Shown one piece after another: positions 7,556-15,793 of a stretch of 57,176 nt of DNA; position 1 is the first letter of the stretch, and each line of letters starts with the position of its first letter. The notes below the pieces were generated by a model that saw nothing but the letters and a program-made list of their open reading frames with translations, was not told the origin of the DNA and ran no database searches. Both the position numbers and the translations under genes were made by a program. Source of the DNA: Promethearchaeota archaeon (GTDB lineage Archaea > Asgardarchaeota > Lokiarchaeia > Sigyniarchaeales > SOKP01); NCBI GenBank assembly GCA_016839765.1, contig JAEOTP010000049.1, positions 1 to 57,176 of the forward strand, read 5' to 3'.

Positions 7556-8590
7556 TTAAACTCTAACCATCCATTTAAAAGTATCTTCGATATCCAATCT
7601 CTGAATTCCAGTTAATAACTCATAAAGCTTTCTTGTTAACTCGCCTGGTTTTCCCTCGCTAAAAATTCTTTTTTTATCTTCAATTACAACAGACTTAATT
7701 GGGGTGATAACAGCGGCAGTACCTGCGCAAAATGATTCTGAACAAGTATCTTCAAACAATTCTTTATATGAAATATCTCTTTCTTCGATTCTCATTCCCA
7801 ATTTATTTGTAGCGAGTTCTAAAATTGATTTGCGTGTAATACCTGGCAATATTGTACCACTTAATTCAGGCGTAACTAATGTTCCATTGATAACAGCAAA
7901 AAAATTTGCTGTACCAACTTCATCAATATATTCCATATGAACGGCATCAAGAAATATTACTTGTGCATACCCTCTCTCCTTAGTTTCTTTTACTGGAAGC
8001 ATAGATCCTGCATAATTACAACAAGTTTTAGCAGCACCAGTTCCTCCAGGAGCCGATCGAGTATATTTTTTAGTGATTTCCAGATCTATCCCCTGAAATC
8101 CTTCGGGGAAATAAGGCCCAACAGGAGTTACAAACATTATAACTTTATACTCCATTGCTGGTTTTACTCCTACTATCGGCCCATTACCAATCATTATTGG
8201 ACGGATATATAATGCTCCACCGCTATCATACGGAGGTATATATTCTTCATTAGCTTTTACAACTTGCTTGATTGCATCAATAAATTTATCTGGGTTATAA
8301 TTTGGCATTAACATTCTATCTGCACTATCATTAAATCTTTGTGCATTTAATTCTGGTCTAAATAAAGTAATTTCTCCGTTCTTAGTTCTTAAAGCTTTCA
8401 TCCCTTCAAAAATTCCTTGACCATAATTTAATATACACGCGGCTGGTGAGATTTCAAAATTACCGAAAGGAATCAGTTTTCCCTCATCCCATTTGCCATC
8501 TTTATAATTAGAGACAAACATAATCTTAGTTTCGATAAAATTAAAACCTAATGAATAAAAATCAATATCTTTAGGCTCCATAATCATCAC
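7556..8590 (-). CDS. ilvE: branched-chain amino acid aminotransferase
   Basis: A 344-residue fold-type IV PLP aminotransferase. The PLP-binding lysine is K188 in GGTGAAKTCCNYAGS. Other class marks are NYGQGIFEGMKA, the arginine in LYIRPIMIGNG, and the cofactor-phosphate loop GTILPGITRKSIL. The longer N-terminus and the motif wording fit the type II (eukaryote-like) BCAT group. It reversibly converts Val, Leu and Ile to 2-oxo acids. It is divergent from tRNA-Cys and panB, whose enzyme consumes 2-oxoisovalerate, the keto acid of valine. Three Met codons occur within the first four residues; any could start. Confidence 0.92.
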   Translation of the reverse strand: MMIMEPKDIDFYSLGFNFIETKIMFVSNYKDGKWDEGKLIPFGNFEISPAACILNYGQGIFEGMKALRTKNGEITLFRPELNAQRFNDSADRMLMPNYNPDKFIDAIKQVVKANEEYIPPYDSGGALYIRPIMIGNGPIVGVKPAMEYKVIMFVTPVGPYFPEGFQGIDLEITKKYTRSAPGGTGAAKTCCNYAGSMLPVKETKERGYAQVIFLDAVHMEYIDEVGTANFFAVINGTLVTPELSGTILPGITRKSILELATNKLGMRIEERDISYKELFEDTCSESFCAGTAAVITPIKSVVIEDKKRIFSEGKPGELTRKLYELLTGIQRLDIEDTFKWMVRV

Positions 8591-8769
8591 TTTCCTTTAT
8601 TTTATATCAGAGTTATTTAATGAACAGTTTATTAAAAAATGTTATTGATATTAAATGAATTTGATAAAACTTTCAGATAATCTTATTGCTGGTGATTTAA
8701 AACAAAAATTAAAATTTTTAATCTTCTTTATATTAATAAAGTGAAAGACTTGGAAATTCGATTGCATTT

Positions 8770-8842
8770 GCCAGAGTCGCTTAGTCTGGTCGAGCGATAG
8801 CCTGCAGAGTTGTTAACGGGAGTTCAAATCTCCCCTCTGGCT
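8770..8842 (+). tRNA. tRNA-Cys (GCA)
   Basis: Full cloverleaf: acceptor GCCAGAG/CTCTGGC, D stem GCT/AGC, anticodon stem ATAGC/GTTGT (two G-T pairs) with loop CTGCAGA, anticodon GCA at 8804-8806, four-nt variable loop TAAC, T arm GGGAG-TTCAAAT-CTCCC. The discriminator is U73, the identity base of tRNA-Cys. CCA is not encoded and there is no intron. A TATA-like TTTATATTAA lies at 8728-8737. Confidence 0.95.
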
Positions 8843-8932
8843 CTTTATTCTACTATTTAAAAATCTAAGGATATGATTTAATAGCATAATTTTTTCAAAA
8901 GATTTATCAAAACTTCATAGTTATTTGAATAT

Positions 8933-9829
8933 ATGTCATTACAGAAAGTAACTGCAAAAAAGTTAATTGAGAAAAAGAATAAACGAGAAAAAATTATAAC
9001 TATAACATCATATGATTATTCCTTTGCTAAGATAGCGGATGAATCTGGTATGGATTTAATATTAGTTGGAGATTCACTAGCAATGGTGGTTTTGGGCTAT
9101 AAAAATACACTTTTAGTAACTATGGATGAGATGATTCATCATACAAAAGCAGTTAGTAAAGCAGTTACAAACGCTTTAGTTGTTGGAGATATGCCTTTTC
9201 TTTCTTACAAAGTGAATAAAACTGAAGCTGTAAAAAATGCGGGTAGGTTTATCCAAGAGGGAGGGGCAGAAGCTGTTAAAGTGGAAGGAGGTACAGAAAT
9301 ATGTCCAATAATAAGGTCAATGTTAGAAGCAGATATTCAAGTAATGGGACACATTGGTCTTACACCTCAATCAATATATCAGTTTGGGGGGTTTTTGGTT
9401 CAAGGGAAAACCTTTGATGCTGCAAAAAAATTGATTTTGGATGCCAGAAATCTAGAAAAAACAGGAGTGTTTTCTATTGTACTAGAAAGCATACCATGGC
9501 AATTAGCAAAACTAATAACAAGCGTAGTAAAAGTTCCTACAATTGGTATTGGCGCTGGCCCTTATTGTGATGGTCAAATATTAGTAATTCACGACATGCT
9601 AGGTATATTTACTGAAATTAAACCAAAATTTGTTAAATATTTTGGAAATATTGGAAAATCAATTAGAAAAGCATTAGAAACCTATAAAAGTGAAGTAAAC
9701 CAAAATATCTATCCTGATCAAGAACATTCTTATGAATTTCCTCAGGATGCTCTTAATGATATTAATAAGTGGTTTAATAGTGTAGATATAGATGAAGAAT
9801 CACAGAAATTAAAGAAGCACTTGTTTTAA
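8933..9829 (+). CDS. panB: 3-methyl-2-oxobutanoate hydroxymethyltransferase
   Basis: A 298-residue ketopantoate hydroxymethyltransferase, transferring a one-carbon unit onto 2-oxoisovalerate on the way to pantoate and coenzyme A. Family hallmarks in order: TITSYDYSFAKIADESG, LVGDSLAMVVLGY, GDMPFLSY, GGAEAVKVEGG, MGHIGLTPQS and the catalytic-site stretch PTIGIGAGPYCDGQILV. The metal-binding Asp residues are present. It is about 30 residues longer at the C-terminus than compact homologues. BCAT lies upstream on the other strand and MfnA 3.5 kb downstream. panC-equivalent genes are not in the window. Confidence 0.95.
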   Translation: MSLQKVTAKKLIEKKNKREKIITITSYDYSFAKIADESGMDLILVGDSLAMVVLGYKNTLLVTMDEMIHHTKAVSKAVTNALVVGDMPFLSYKVNKTEAVKNAGRFIQEGGAEAVKVEGGTEICPIIRSMLEADIQVMGHIGLTPQSIYQFGGFLVQGKTFDAAKKLILDARNLEKTGVFSIVLESIPWQLAKLITSVVKVPTIGIGAGPYCDGQILVIHDMLGIFTEIKPKFVKYFGNIGKSIRKALETYKSEVNQNIYPDQEHSYEFPQDALNDINKWFNSVDIDEESQKLKKHLF

Positions 9830-9993
9830 ATTTTAAATTTCGAATTTTAAACTATATATTCTGCCTTAGACAAATAGCTCATCTTAAAAATTCTTATTAA
9901 CCAAAGATATAATTAAGAAAATTTATATTAATAATTATAATAGTAAGGATTTTCTTAAAAACTTATCTTAACAAAATTGATGGTAGAGCTGAA

Positions 9994-11766
9994 ATGGCTG
10001 AAGAATATGATTATCTTTTTAAATCAATTGTCGTAGGAGACGGAGGAGTTGGTAAGACAGCATTAACACTCCGATTTTCTAAAGGGTTCTTTACTGAGGA
10101 TTACAAAATGACAATAGGTGTTGATTTCCATGTTAAAACAATTGCTATAGATACTTTAGAAGAAACAATTAAATGTAAATTACAACTCTGGGATACTGGC
10201 GGACAAGAAAGGTTTAGTTCAATCAGGCCTATGTATTATAGAGGCTCTTTAGGAGCTGTTTTGGTATTTGATCTTACAAATTATGCCAGTTTTGAGCATC
10301 TTCCTCAATGGATTGAAGAGGTTCGTGCTAATATAAAATCCGAGATTCCCCTATTACTTGTAGGTAATAAAAGTGATTTAATCGATCAAAGAGCTGTTTT
10401 TATTGAGGAAATCAATAATTTTACAAGAGATTTCAATCTCTATTATATGGAAACCTCAGCAAAGACAGGTGATGGAGTAGGGGATTGTTTTTATATATTG
10501 GCTTGCCTCATGATTGGATCTGGAGTACCTGAACAGTTAATCAAAAATCAAACAGTCTTTAGTCCTGGACGAATTACTTTAGAGGTAAGTTCAGTATTAT
10601 TAAAAGATGTATCCCCTCCAGAGCCTGAAATTGACTATGCTGCACCACCTGTTCCAGAGCCTCACTCTATAAAATCACCTGAACCCTTAGCTACATTTGA
10701 ATCAGAACCAGAAATTGACTATGCTGCGCCACCTGTTCCAGAACCCCCTTCTATAAAACCACTTGAACCCTCAGCTACATTTGAATCAGAACCAGAAATT
10801 GACTATGCTGCGCCACCTGTTCCAGAACTACCTTCTGGAAAATCATTTGAACCCGCACCTAAGTATGAGTTAGAATCTGAGATAAAAACACCAGAGCTAA
10901 GTGAAATTGAATTTAAAACTCCCGAAGAAATCTTAGCGGAGAAATCTGATGGAATTCAACAAGTTTCGGCTTTTGATAAAATTCTTGAAACAACAGAACC
11001 GGATTCATACAAACCAAAAGTCGTCCCTTTTTCCGATGCTACCCCTACACCTGCTCCTCGACCAGAAGGATTTCCTTCTATTGAAGGATCAACAGCTCAA
11101 AAAAAGGAAACACATGCTATACCACCTTTTCGAGTTACTAAACAAGAAGAACCCCCAAAACCTAAACCAGCTTCGATGACTTTTGAACAAGCCCCTGAAA
11201 AAATTCCAATCACCTCAAAAGAAAGTCCCATTTTTCCATCATCATTACAACCATCCCAAAAATCGAGTAGTCAATATCTCGGCGATTATATGCCACAAAC
11301 TTTTTTATCAAAGAAAGAAAAGAAAGAAAAGAAAAAACTAAAGAAAGAACAGAAGAAAAAAGAAAAAGAGAAAAAACTACAAATTGAACGTGAGAAGCAA
11401 GAAAAATTAATAGTTGATATGAAAAAAAAGAAGAAAGAGAAGGAAGAAAAACCTCCAGAAATATCAGAAACCCCTTCATTATTTCAAACATTAACACAAA
11501 GGACTGAAGAAATTACTGAAGAAGCAAGTACCACTGTTCTTCCTTTTGTTGCAACAAAAAAAATTGAACCAGAGGAACGAACAAAATTAAGAATTATTCC
11601 AAATGTTGAGGATATTGAAGCTGAACCAAGTGGTTTTATGCAAATTACTCCACCTTCAAGTAAACAACAAAAAGAAACTTCGCAAGAATTATTAGTATGT
11701 AAGCAATGTGGCGCTACATTGTCAGGTGATTATGCTTATTGTAATAAATGTGGTGCTAAACTCTAA
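9994..11766 (+). CDS. Rab-like GTPase fused to long low-complexity tail and C-terminal zinc ribbon
   Basis: A 590-residue protein. Residues 8-175 are a Rab/Ras-type GTPase: G1 GDGGVGKT (15-22), switch I MTIGVDFH (39-46), G3 WDTGGQERF (66-74), G4 NKSD (125-128), G5 TSAK (154-157). The second Gly in DTGGQE is the Arf-type residue in an otherwise Rab-like motif. Residues about 205-300 contain three 28-residue repeats rich in Pro, Glu and Ala. Residues about 430-490 are a Lys/Glu-rich, probably helical stretch. The protein ends in a zinc ribbon with C569, C572, C583 and C586 (CKQCGATL, CNKCGAKL). No lipidation cysteine or membrane segment is seen, so the tail probably provides targeting. The neighbouring convergent gene also has terminal zinc ribbons. 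Confidence 0.9.
   Translation: MAEEYDYLFKSIVVGDGGVGKTALTLRFSKGFFTEDYKMTIGVDFHVKTIAIDTLEETIKCKLQLWDTGGQERFSSIRPMYYRGSLGAVLVFDLTNYASFEHLPQWIEEVRANIKSEIPLLLVGNKSDLIDQRAVFIEEINNFTRDFNLYYMETSAKTGDGVGDCFYILACLMIGSGVPEQLIKNQTVFSPGRITLEVSSVLLKDVSPPEPEIDYAAPPVPEPHSIKSPEPLATFESEPEIDYAAPPVPEPPSIKPLEPSATFESEPEIDYAAPPVPELPSGKSFEPAPKYELESEIKTPELSEIEFKTPEEILAEKSDGIQQVSAFDKILETTEPDSYKPKVVPFSDATPTPAPRPEGFPSIEGSTAQKKETHAIPPFRVTKQEEPPKPKPASMTFEQAPEKIPITSKESPIFPSSLQPSQKSSSQYLGDYMPQTFLSKKEKKEKKKLKKEQKKKEKEKKLQIEREKQEKLIVDMKKKKKEKEEKPPEISETPSLFQTLTQRTEEITEEASTTVLPFVATKKIEPEERTKLRIIPNVEDIEAEPSGFMQITPPSSKQQKETSQELLVCKQCGATLSGDYAYCNKCGAKL
10619..10858 (+). repeat. three 84-bp in-frame repeats inside the GTPase tail
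   Basis: The sequence GAAATTGACTATGCTGC recurs at 10627, 10711 and 10795, an exact 84-bp period (28 codons). The first two units are nearly identical and the third drifts after its first half. The unit encodes EPEIDYAAPPVPEP plus a short Ser/Lys/Pro stretch. High DNA identity suggests recent in-frame duplication. Confidence 0.9.
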
Positions 11767-11780
11767 TTTAGTTAATTTTA

Positions 11781-12617
11781 CTAAATTGGTTTTCCACAAA
11801 TCGGACAAGTACTCCACATTTTTTTAATTTTAGAGTTACAATAGGGACATATTTTTAATTCAGGGTCAATTTGAGTTTGCGGTTTTCCAAATATAGTAGT
11901 ACTATTCTCAATCTTATATTCGATTGGCTTTTTAGGAGGTTTAACCATTGAAATTTTACTATCTTTATCTGAAGTTTTTATAGGTTGATCCTTGATTTGA
12001 TGAGATTTTTGAGGAATCATTGTACTCTTTTCAAACATTTGTTTCGTTAATTTTCCAGTAGAATCAACTTTCTTTTCTGTAGTTAATTTATATTCTTGAT
12101 CTTTTTGCATAGCTTGGCGAATATGGGCTTTTTTCATCTTAATTTCTTCTTTAATTGGCTTCTTCTCAGTTTGTTCCAATGGGATGCCCACCTTATAGAC
12201 ATAATATTTCCCATCATTATTTTCAATTACGATTTCACCATTTATTAGTATAACTTCAATATAATAAATAATTAAAGAACCAATAGGTACCTCAACTATC
12301 TCAGCAATAAAATAATCAATTTGAATATCCATTTTCATTTGGTACCATGTTTTCCCATGATCAGCACTAAATATAAGTTTTACAGCATCTAATTTATTAT
12401 CAAAATCCTCTTCAGTGATTTTTACGACAATCTTTATTGTTTTCTTTTTTAGTTCTCCGGATTCTTCAAATTCTTCAATTTCTGCCTCATCCCATGCTAC
12501 ACCACATTTTGGACAGTTAGTAAACCAATTTGGATATTCAAAGTTACATTTACTACAAGTTTTCGTAAAATAACGAGATGTTTTTATTCCAATCTTTTTC
12601 TTTTTATCCTTCGCCAT
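11781..12617 (-). CDS. double zinc-ribbon protein with central beta-sandwich-like domain
   Basis: The protein has 278 residues and zinc ribbons at both ends: CSKC..CPKC at about residues 21-38 and CPYC..CPIC at about 258-275. Residues about 58-150 are predicted beta-rich (KTIKIVVKITEEDF, AVKLIFSADHGKTWYQM, SLIIYYIEVILING), resembling an Ig-like or carbohydrate-binding sandwich. A charged, probably disordered linker joins it to the C-terminal ribbon. It is convergent with the GTPase-zinc-ribbon gene, 14 nt apart. No signal peptide. The similarity in design of the two neighbours suggests a common partner, but that is inference. Confidence 0.65.
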   Translation of the reverse strand: MAKDKKKKIGIKTSRYFTKTCSKCNFEYPNWFTNCPKCGVAWDEAEIEEFEESGELKKKTIKIVVKITEEDFDNKLDAVKLIFSADHGKTWYQMKMDIQIDYFIAEIVEVPIGSLIIYYIEVILINGEIVIENNDGKYYVYKVGIPLEQTEKKPIKEEIKMKKAHIRQAMQKDQEYKLTTEKKVDSTGKLTKQMFEKSTMIPQKSHQIKDQPIKTSDKDSKISMVKPPKKPIEYKIENSTTIFGKPQTQIDPELKICPYCNSKIKKMWSTCPICGKPI

Positions 12618-12760
12618 TCTCTATTTCATTTTTAATGAGAAATTTAACCCTAATAAATAATTTAATTACTTTTTAGTTTATAAATATATTTCTGTACCAT
12701 ACTATTAAAATTCTTATTATATATTTGTTATTATAATTATTATTAAAATAGAAAAAATTA

Positions 12761-13375
12761 GTGAAACTAAAAATAAATTCTGAAGAAGTAAAAGCACTTT
12801 TAGCTGCACTTAATGATTTAATTGAAATTAAAGTTTTAATTCGCAAAGTTGCTCCAAATTATAATTTAGATGCTAATCTTAATAATGAATTAATACAATT
12901 ATTAGAAGCACTTCGATTAAAACTTCAGCCAATTTTTTCTAAATATTTAAATAGTAGATATTTTAAAAAAAATAGTATAAATCAAAAAGAAATTGAGCAA
13001 TATTTAATCGAATTAATTAAAAAGAAAAAATACATTATCGTTTCAGCAAGTAATTCAAAAAAAAAATTAAAAAATTTTGGAATAGATCCCCGAAGTATAG
13101 TTGCAACTGGTGGGCCTTTATTCGTTGAAAATTATAAGAAAGTAAATCTTAATTTAACTGATAATGCATTATTAGGTATAAAAAAAAAAAGTGAATACCT
13201 AATCAATCAGATTAAAAAGTTAGCAAAGAGTGAAAAAGAATTAATTTTTTTATATGAGAAAGATAATTTAACCGATCAAATAATATTGGAAGAGTTAGAC
13301 TTCTTGGAAAACACAAATGATATAAAAATAAAAAATTATAATATAAAATCTTGGAAAATTTTCGAAATTCAATGA
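12761..13375 (+). CDS. archaeal conserved protein, DUF2100-like
   Basis: A 204-residue protein starting with GTG. The N-terminal half is helical (ALLAALNDLIEIKVLIRKVA). The centre has a strand YIIVSASNSKKKLKNFGID followed by SIVATGGPLFVENYKKVN, a GG-P loop that I associate with the uncharacterised archaeal DUF2100 family; that assignment is from memory. The C-terminus alternates helices and strands (ELIFLYEKDNLTDQIILEEL). No membrane segments. It ends 5 nt before the stop of the convergent mfnA gene. Function unknown. Confidence 0.6.
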   Translation: MKLKINSEEVKALLAALNDLIEIKVLIRKVAPNYNLDANLNNELIQLLEALRLKLQPIFSKYLNSRYFKKNSINQKEIEQYLIELIKKKKYIIVSASNSKKKLKNFGIDPRSIVATGGPLFVENYKKVNLNLTDNALLGIKKKSEYLINQIKKLAKSEKELIFLYEKDNLTDQIILEELDFLENTNDIKIKNYNIKSWKIFEIQ

Positions 13376-13380
13376 AAACC

Positions 13381-14559
13381 TTAACTTATTCTCAATTTTT
13401 TCAAGATTAATTCCAAGTCATTTAAAAAATGAGATAAATGCTCTTTCTCTACATGAGGCATAATGACTACTCTAATAAGATTAAAATCTTCGAATTTTCC
13501 TAGCATCCAATTTTTATTACGTAATTCTTCATCTATTTTACAAATACTCTCTCCATTTTCAGTTGTAATTCCTACTATGTTCATAACTGGTATTGTTGCT
13601 AACTTGACTCCACTAATCTCAGAAATTCTTTTAACTAAATATCCTGTGTTATCCATACATTTTTTTATAATTTTTATAAAACCTTTTATTCCCAATGACT
13701 TAATTATAGCCCAAAAAGCAATTATTGTACCCCCTGGCCTAGTACCTACAATATGGAAATGTTTGAAATTTCCTCCCGCCAAATAAGGAATTTGAAAACC
13801 TATTTTTGTTAATATTGAAGCATCTCTTACCAAATAACCTCCAGAAGGAATTAAACCTAAACCCATTTTATGGGGATCTGCTGTAATAGAATCAACGGAT
13901 TCAACTGAAAAATCCCAAGAGGGAATGTTATAATTTAATCTCTTTAGAAATGGAAGTATGAAACCTCCAAAAGCAGCATCAACATGGAAAAAAATATCTT
14001 TATTTTTAGTAAATTCTCCGATGGCTTCAATAGGATCAATCAAACCTAATGAAGTTGTACCTGCAACTCCAACTACGCCACATGTATTATTATTAATTAA
14101 GGACTCATAATGGTCTAAATCTAGTGAGAAATCAGGCTTCAATCTTGCTTTTCGAACCTTAATATCTAGTAAATCAGCAGCTTTATCAAAAGAAATATGA
14201 GCTGAAATTGGAAGTACTACTTCAGGATTTTTAATATCTGGTCTTAGTTTTTTAGCAATTCTCATAGCAATTAGATTTGCCTCAGATCCTCCTGTAGTGA
14301 AAGTTCCAATAATATCTTTACACCCAAATAATTCACCAATTTCTTTTACCAATTCCTCTTCTAATTTTGCGGTCCCTAAAAATAACCCCGGATCTCCTAA
14401 ATTCTTAGATACAAATTTATTATATATTTCTTTACCAAAATCAAGAGGTTCTGTACACATCGAACCTAGAATGGATCCTGATTCATAAGTATAATCATTT
14501 TGCAATTTTTTTTCCAGTAATTTAAGTATTTCTTGCTTCCTAAGTCCTTCTTCTTGCAT
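13381..14559 (-). CDS. mfnA: L-tyrosine/L-aspartate decarboxylase MfnA
   Basis: A 392-residue group II PLP decarboxylase. The cofactor lysine is K231 in SITADPHKMGLG; the PLP-stacking region TGGSEANLIAM (89-99) and the Asp of FHVDAAFGG (about 194) are present. Length and motifs match archaeal MfnA, which decarboxylates Tyr (methanofuran) or Asp (beta-alanine). No methanogenesis gene is in the window, while panB is 3.5 kb away, so beta-alanine supply for coenzyme A is the likelier role here; this is inference from context. It is monocistronic with short AT-rich flanks. Confidence 0.9.
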   Translation of the reverse strand: MQEEGLRKQEILKLLEKKLQNDYTYESGSILGSMCTEPLDFGKEIYNKFVSKNLGDPGLFLGTAKLEEELVKEIGELFGCKDIIGTFTTGGSEANLIAMRIAKKLRPDIKNPEVVLPISAHISFDKAADLLDIKVRKARLKPDFSLDLDHYESLINNNTCGVVGVAGTTSLGLIDPIEAIGEFTKNKDIFFHVDAAFGGFILPFLKRLNYNIPSWDFSVESVDSITADPHKMGLGLIPSGGYLVRDASILTKIGFQIPYLAGGNFKHFHIVGTRPGGTIIAFWAIIKSLGIKGFIKIIKKCMDNTGYLVKRISEISGVKLATIPVMNIVGITTENGESICKIDEELRNKNWMLGKFEDFNLIRVVIMPHVEKEHLSHFLNDLELILKKLRIS

Positions 14560-14691
14560 TTTTTTCTTTGTTACTTATTTTTATGATTGTATCGTAAATA
14601 CCTATCATAGAGAAATATTTAATCAATTAAAATTTTATAAAAAATGCATTAATTTGTTATATAATTCCTCATAATTCATAATTATTTTTAA

Positions 14692-15015
14692 TTACAGAAA
14701 TCGTGTTGAATCCCTTTCTAAATATTTTATTAATACTTTATCGAATTCTCTATTTAAATCGATATTATAATAGTTTGCGATACAAATTAGAGAAAAAAGT
14801 AGATCAGCAAGTTCTTCTCCTAATTTCAATTGCCGCTCGTTTTGCTTTTTTGGTTTAAATCCTTCATAATAATTAATTTCTCTAGCTACTTCTCCTAATT
14901 CCTCCAAAGCTGCGCTTAACATAGCTAAAGGAGCCCAATATCCACCATGTTTAATAATCCACTCATCAACTTTTTGCTGAAGATCCTTTAGAGAATTAAT
15001 AACTGGCATATGCAT
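14692..15015 (-). CDS. MazG-like nucleotide pyrophosphohydrolase
   Basis: A 107-residue, all-helical protein with the metal-binding signature of the MazG/dUTPase superfamily: EELGE at residues 38-42 and GEELADLLF at 66-74 (E67/E68 and D71). It probably hydrolyses an NTP or dNTP to the monophosphate and pyrophosphate for pool cleansing. The single-domain size matches archaeal short MazG proteins. Substrate unknown. The neighbour at 15108 is an unrelated membrane protein. Confidence 0.85.
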   Translation of the reverse strand: MHMPVINSLKDLQQKVDEWIIKHGGYWAPLAMLSAALEELGEVAREINYYEGFKPKKQNERQLKLGEELADLLFSLICIANYYNIDLNREFDKVLIKYLERDSTRFL

Positions 15016-15107
15016 ATAATATCCTATTGATATTTAAAAATAGAAGAAATCACAGAAATTATAATTAAAGTCTAAGATGAATTGGATACAAATTAAAATT
15101 AAAAGAA

Positions 15108-15563
15108 CTATTTTCTATTTGAATATCTTTCATAATCCTCTCTCGTAGCCTTTCTGATACGACTTTTTGCTCCACATTGTTCACAGATATCACTAAAAAT
15201 ATCAACTAAGTTCTGACAATTATCGCAAAAGTATGGAAATGTTCTTGAAAGTATTTTTTTTCTATCTTTAACGCTATTTTTTCTTTTTTCAATATTAGAG
15301 ATTCCACGACAAACGAGAGGTAATCCAAAAATGAATCCCGCTGGCACACACATCCAAGTCATTTCATTAAGGCCATACATTATGCCTTGGAATATTTTTA
15401 TTAATGGTGCGAGGAAACCAAGCAGTATTATTATAACTCCTAGTATAATATATGCTTTGTTTTTCATATTTTTTTTAAGACTTAGTATGCTTGTATATAT
15501 TTCTATTAAATAAGGTGACTTTTTAACTTTTTTGTCAATTAATGTAAAGATAAATTTTTTCAT
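15108..15563 (-). CDS. membrane protein with C-terminal zinc ribbon
   Basis: 151 residues. Two hydrophobic helices are visible at about residues 36-58 (AYIILGVIIILLGFLAPLI) and 70-88 (WMCVPAGFIFGLPLVC), followed by a cytoplasmic-type basic linker and a zinc ribbon (YFCDNCQ..CEQCGAK, about residues 112-133). An internal Met at residue 32 just before the first helix is a plausible alternative start. The role is unknown; short membrane proteins carrying zinc ribbons are common in Asgard genomes. The 230 nt upstream to nrdD hold no recognisable gene. Confidence 0.6.
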   Translation of the reverse strand: MKKFIFTLIDKKVKKSPYLIEIYTSILSLKKNMKNKAYIILGVIIILLGFLAPLIKIFQGIMYGLNEMTWMCVPAGFIFGLPLVCRGISNIEKRKNSVKDRKKILSRTFPYFCDNCQNLVDIFSDICEQCGAKSRIRKATREDYERYSNRK

Positions 15564-15793
15564 AAATCTTTAGAGAGAACACCTTTACCCGTGTTAAAGA
15601 GATTAAACCCATAATTGAAGGAGAAAATATTTATAATTTAGAAAGCTCAAAAAATGAGAGTTGCATTGTAGGTACTGGGCAAACATATATTAAAAATAAT
15701 TAAGTAAAAGAATAGGATTAATTTACTGGGTTTTTAATTCCAATAAATAATGTAGATCATCTTTACCTTTCTCTATTTAAATTTTATAAAAAG

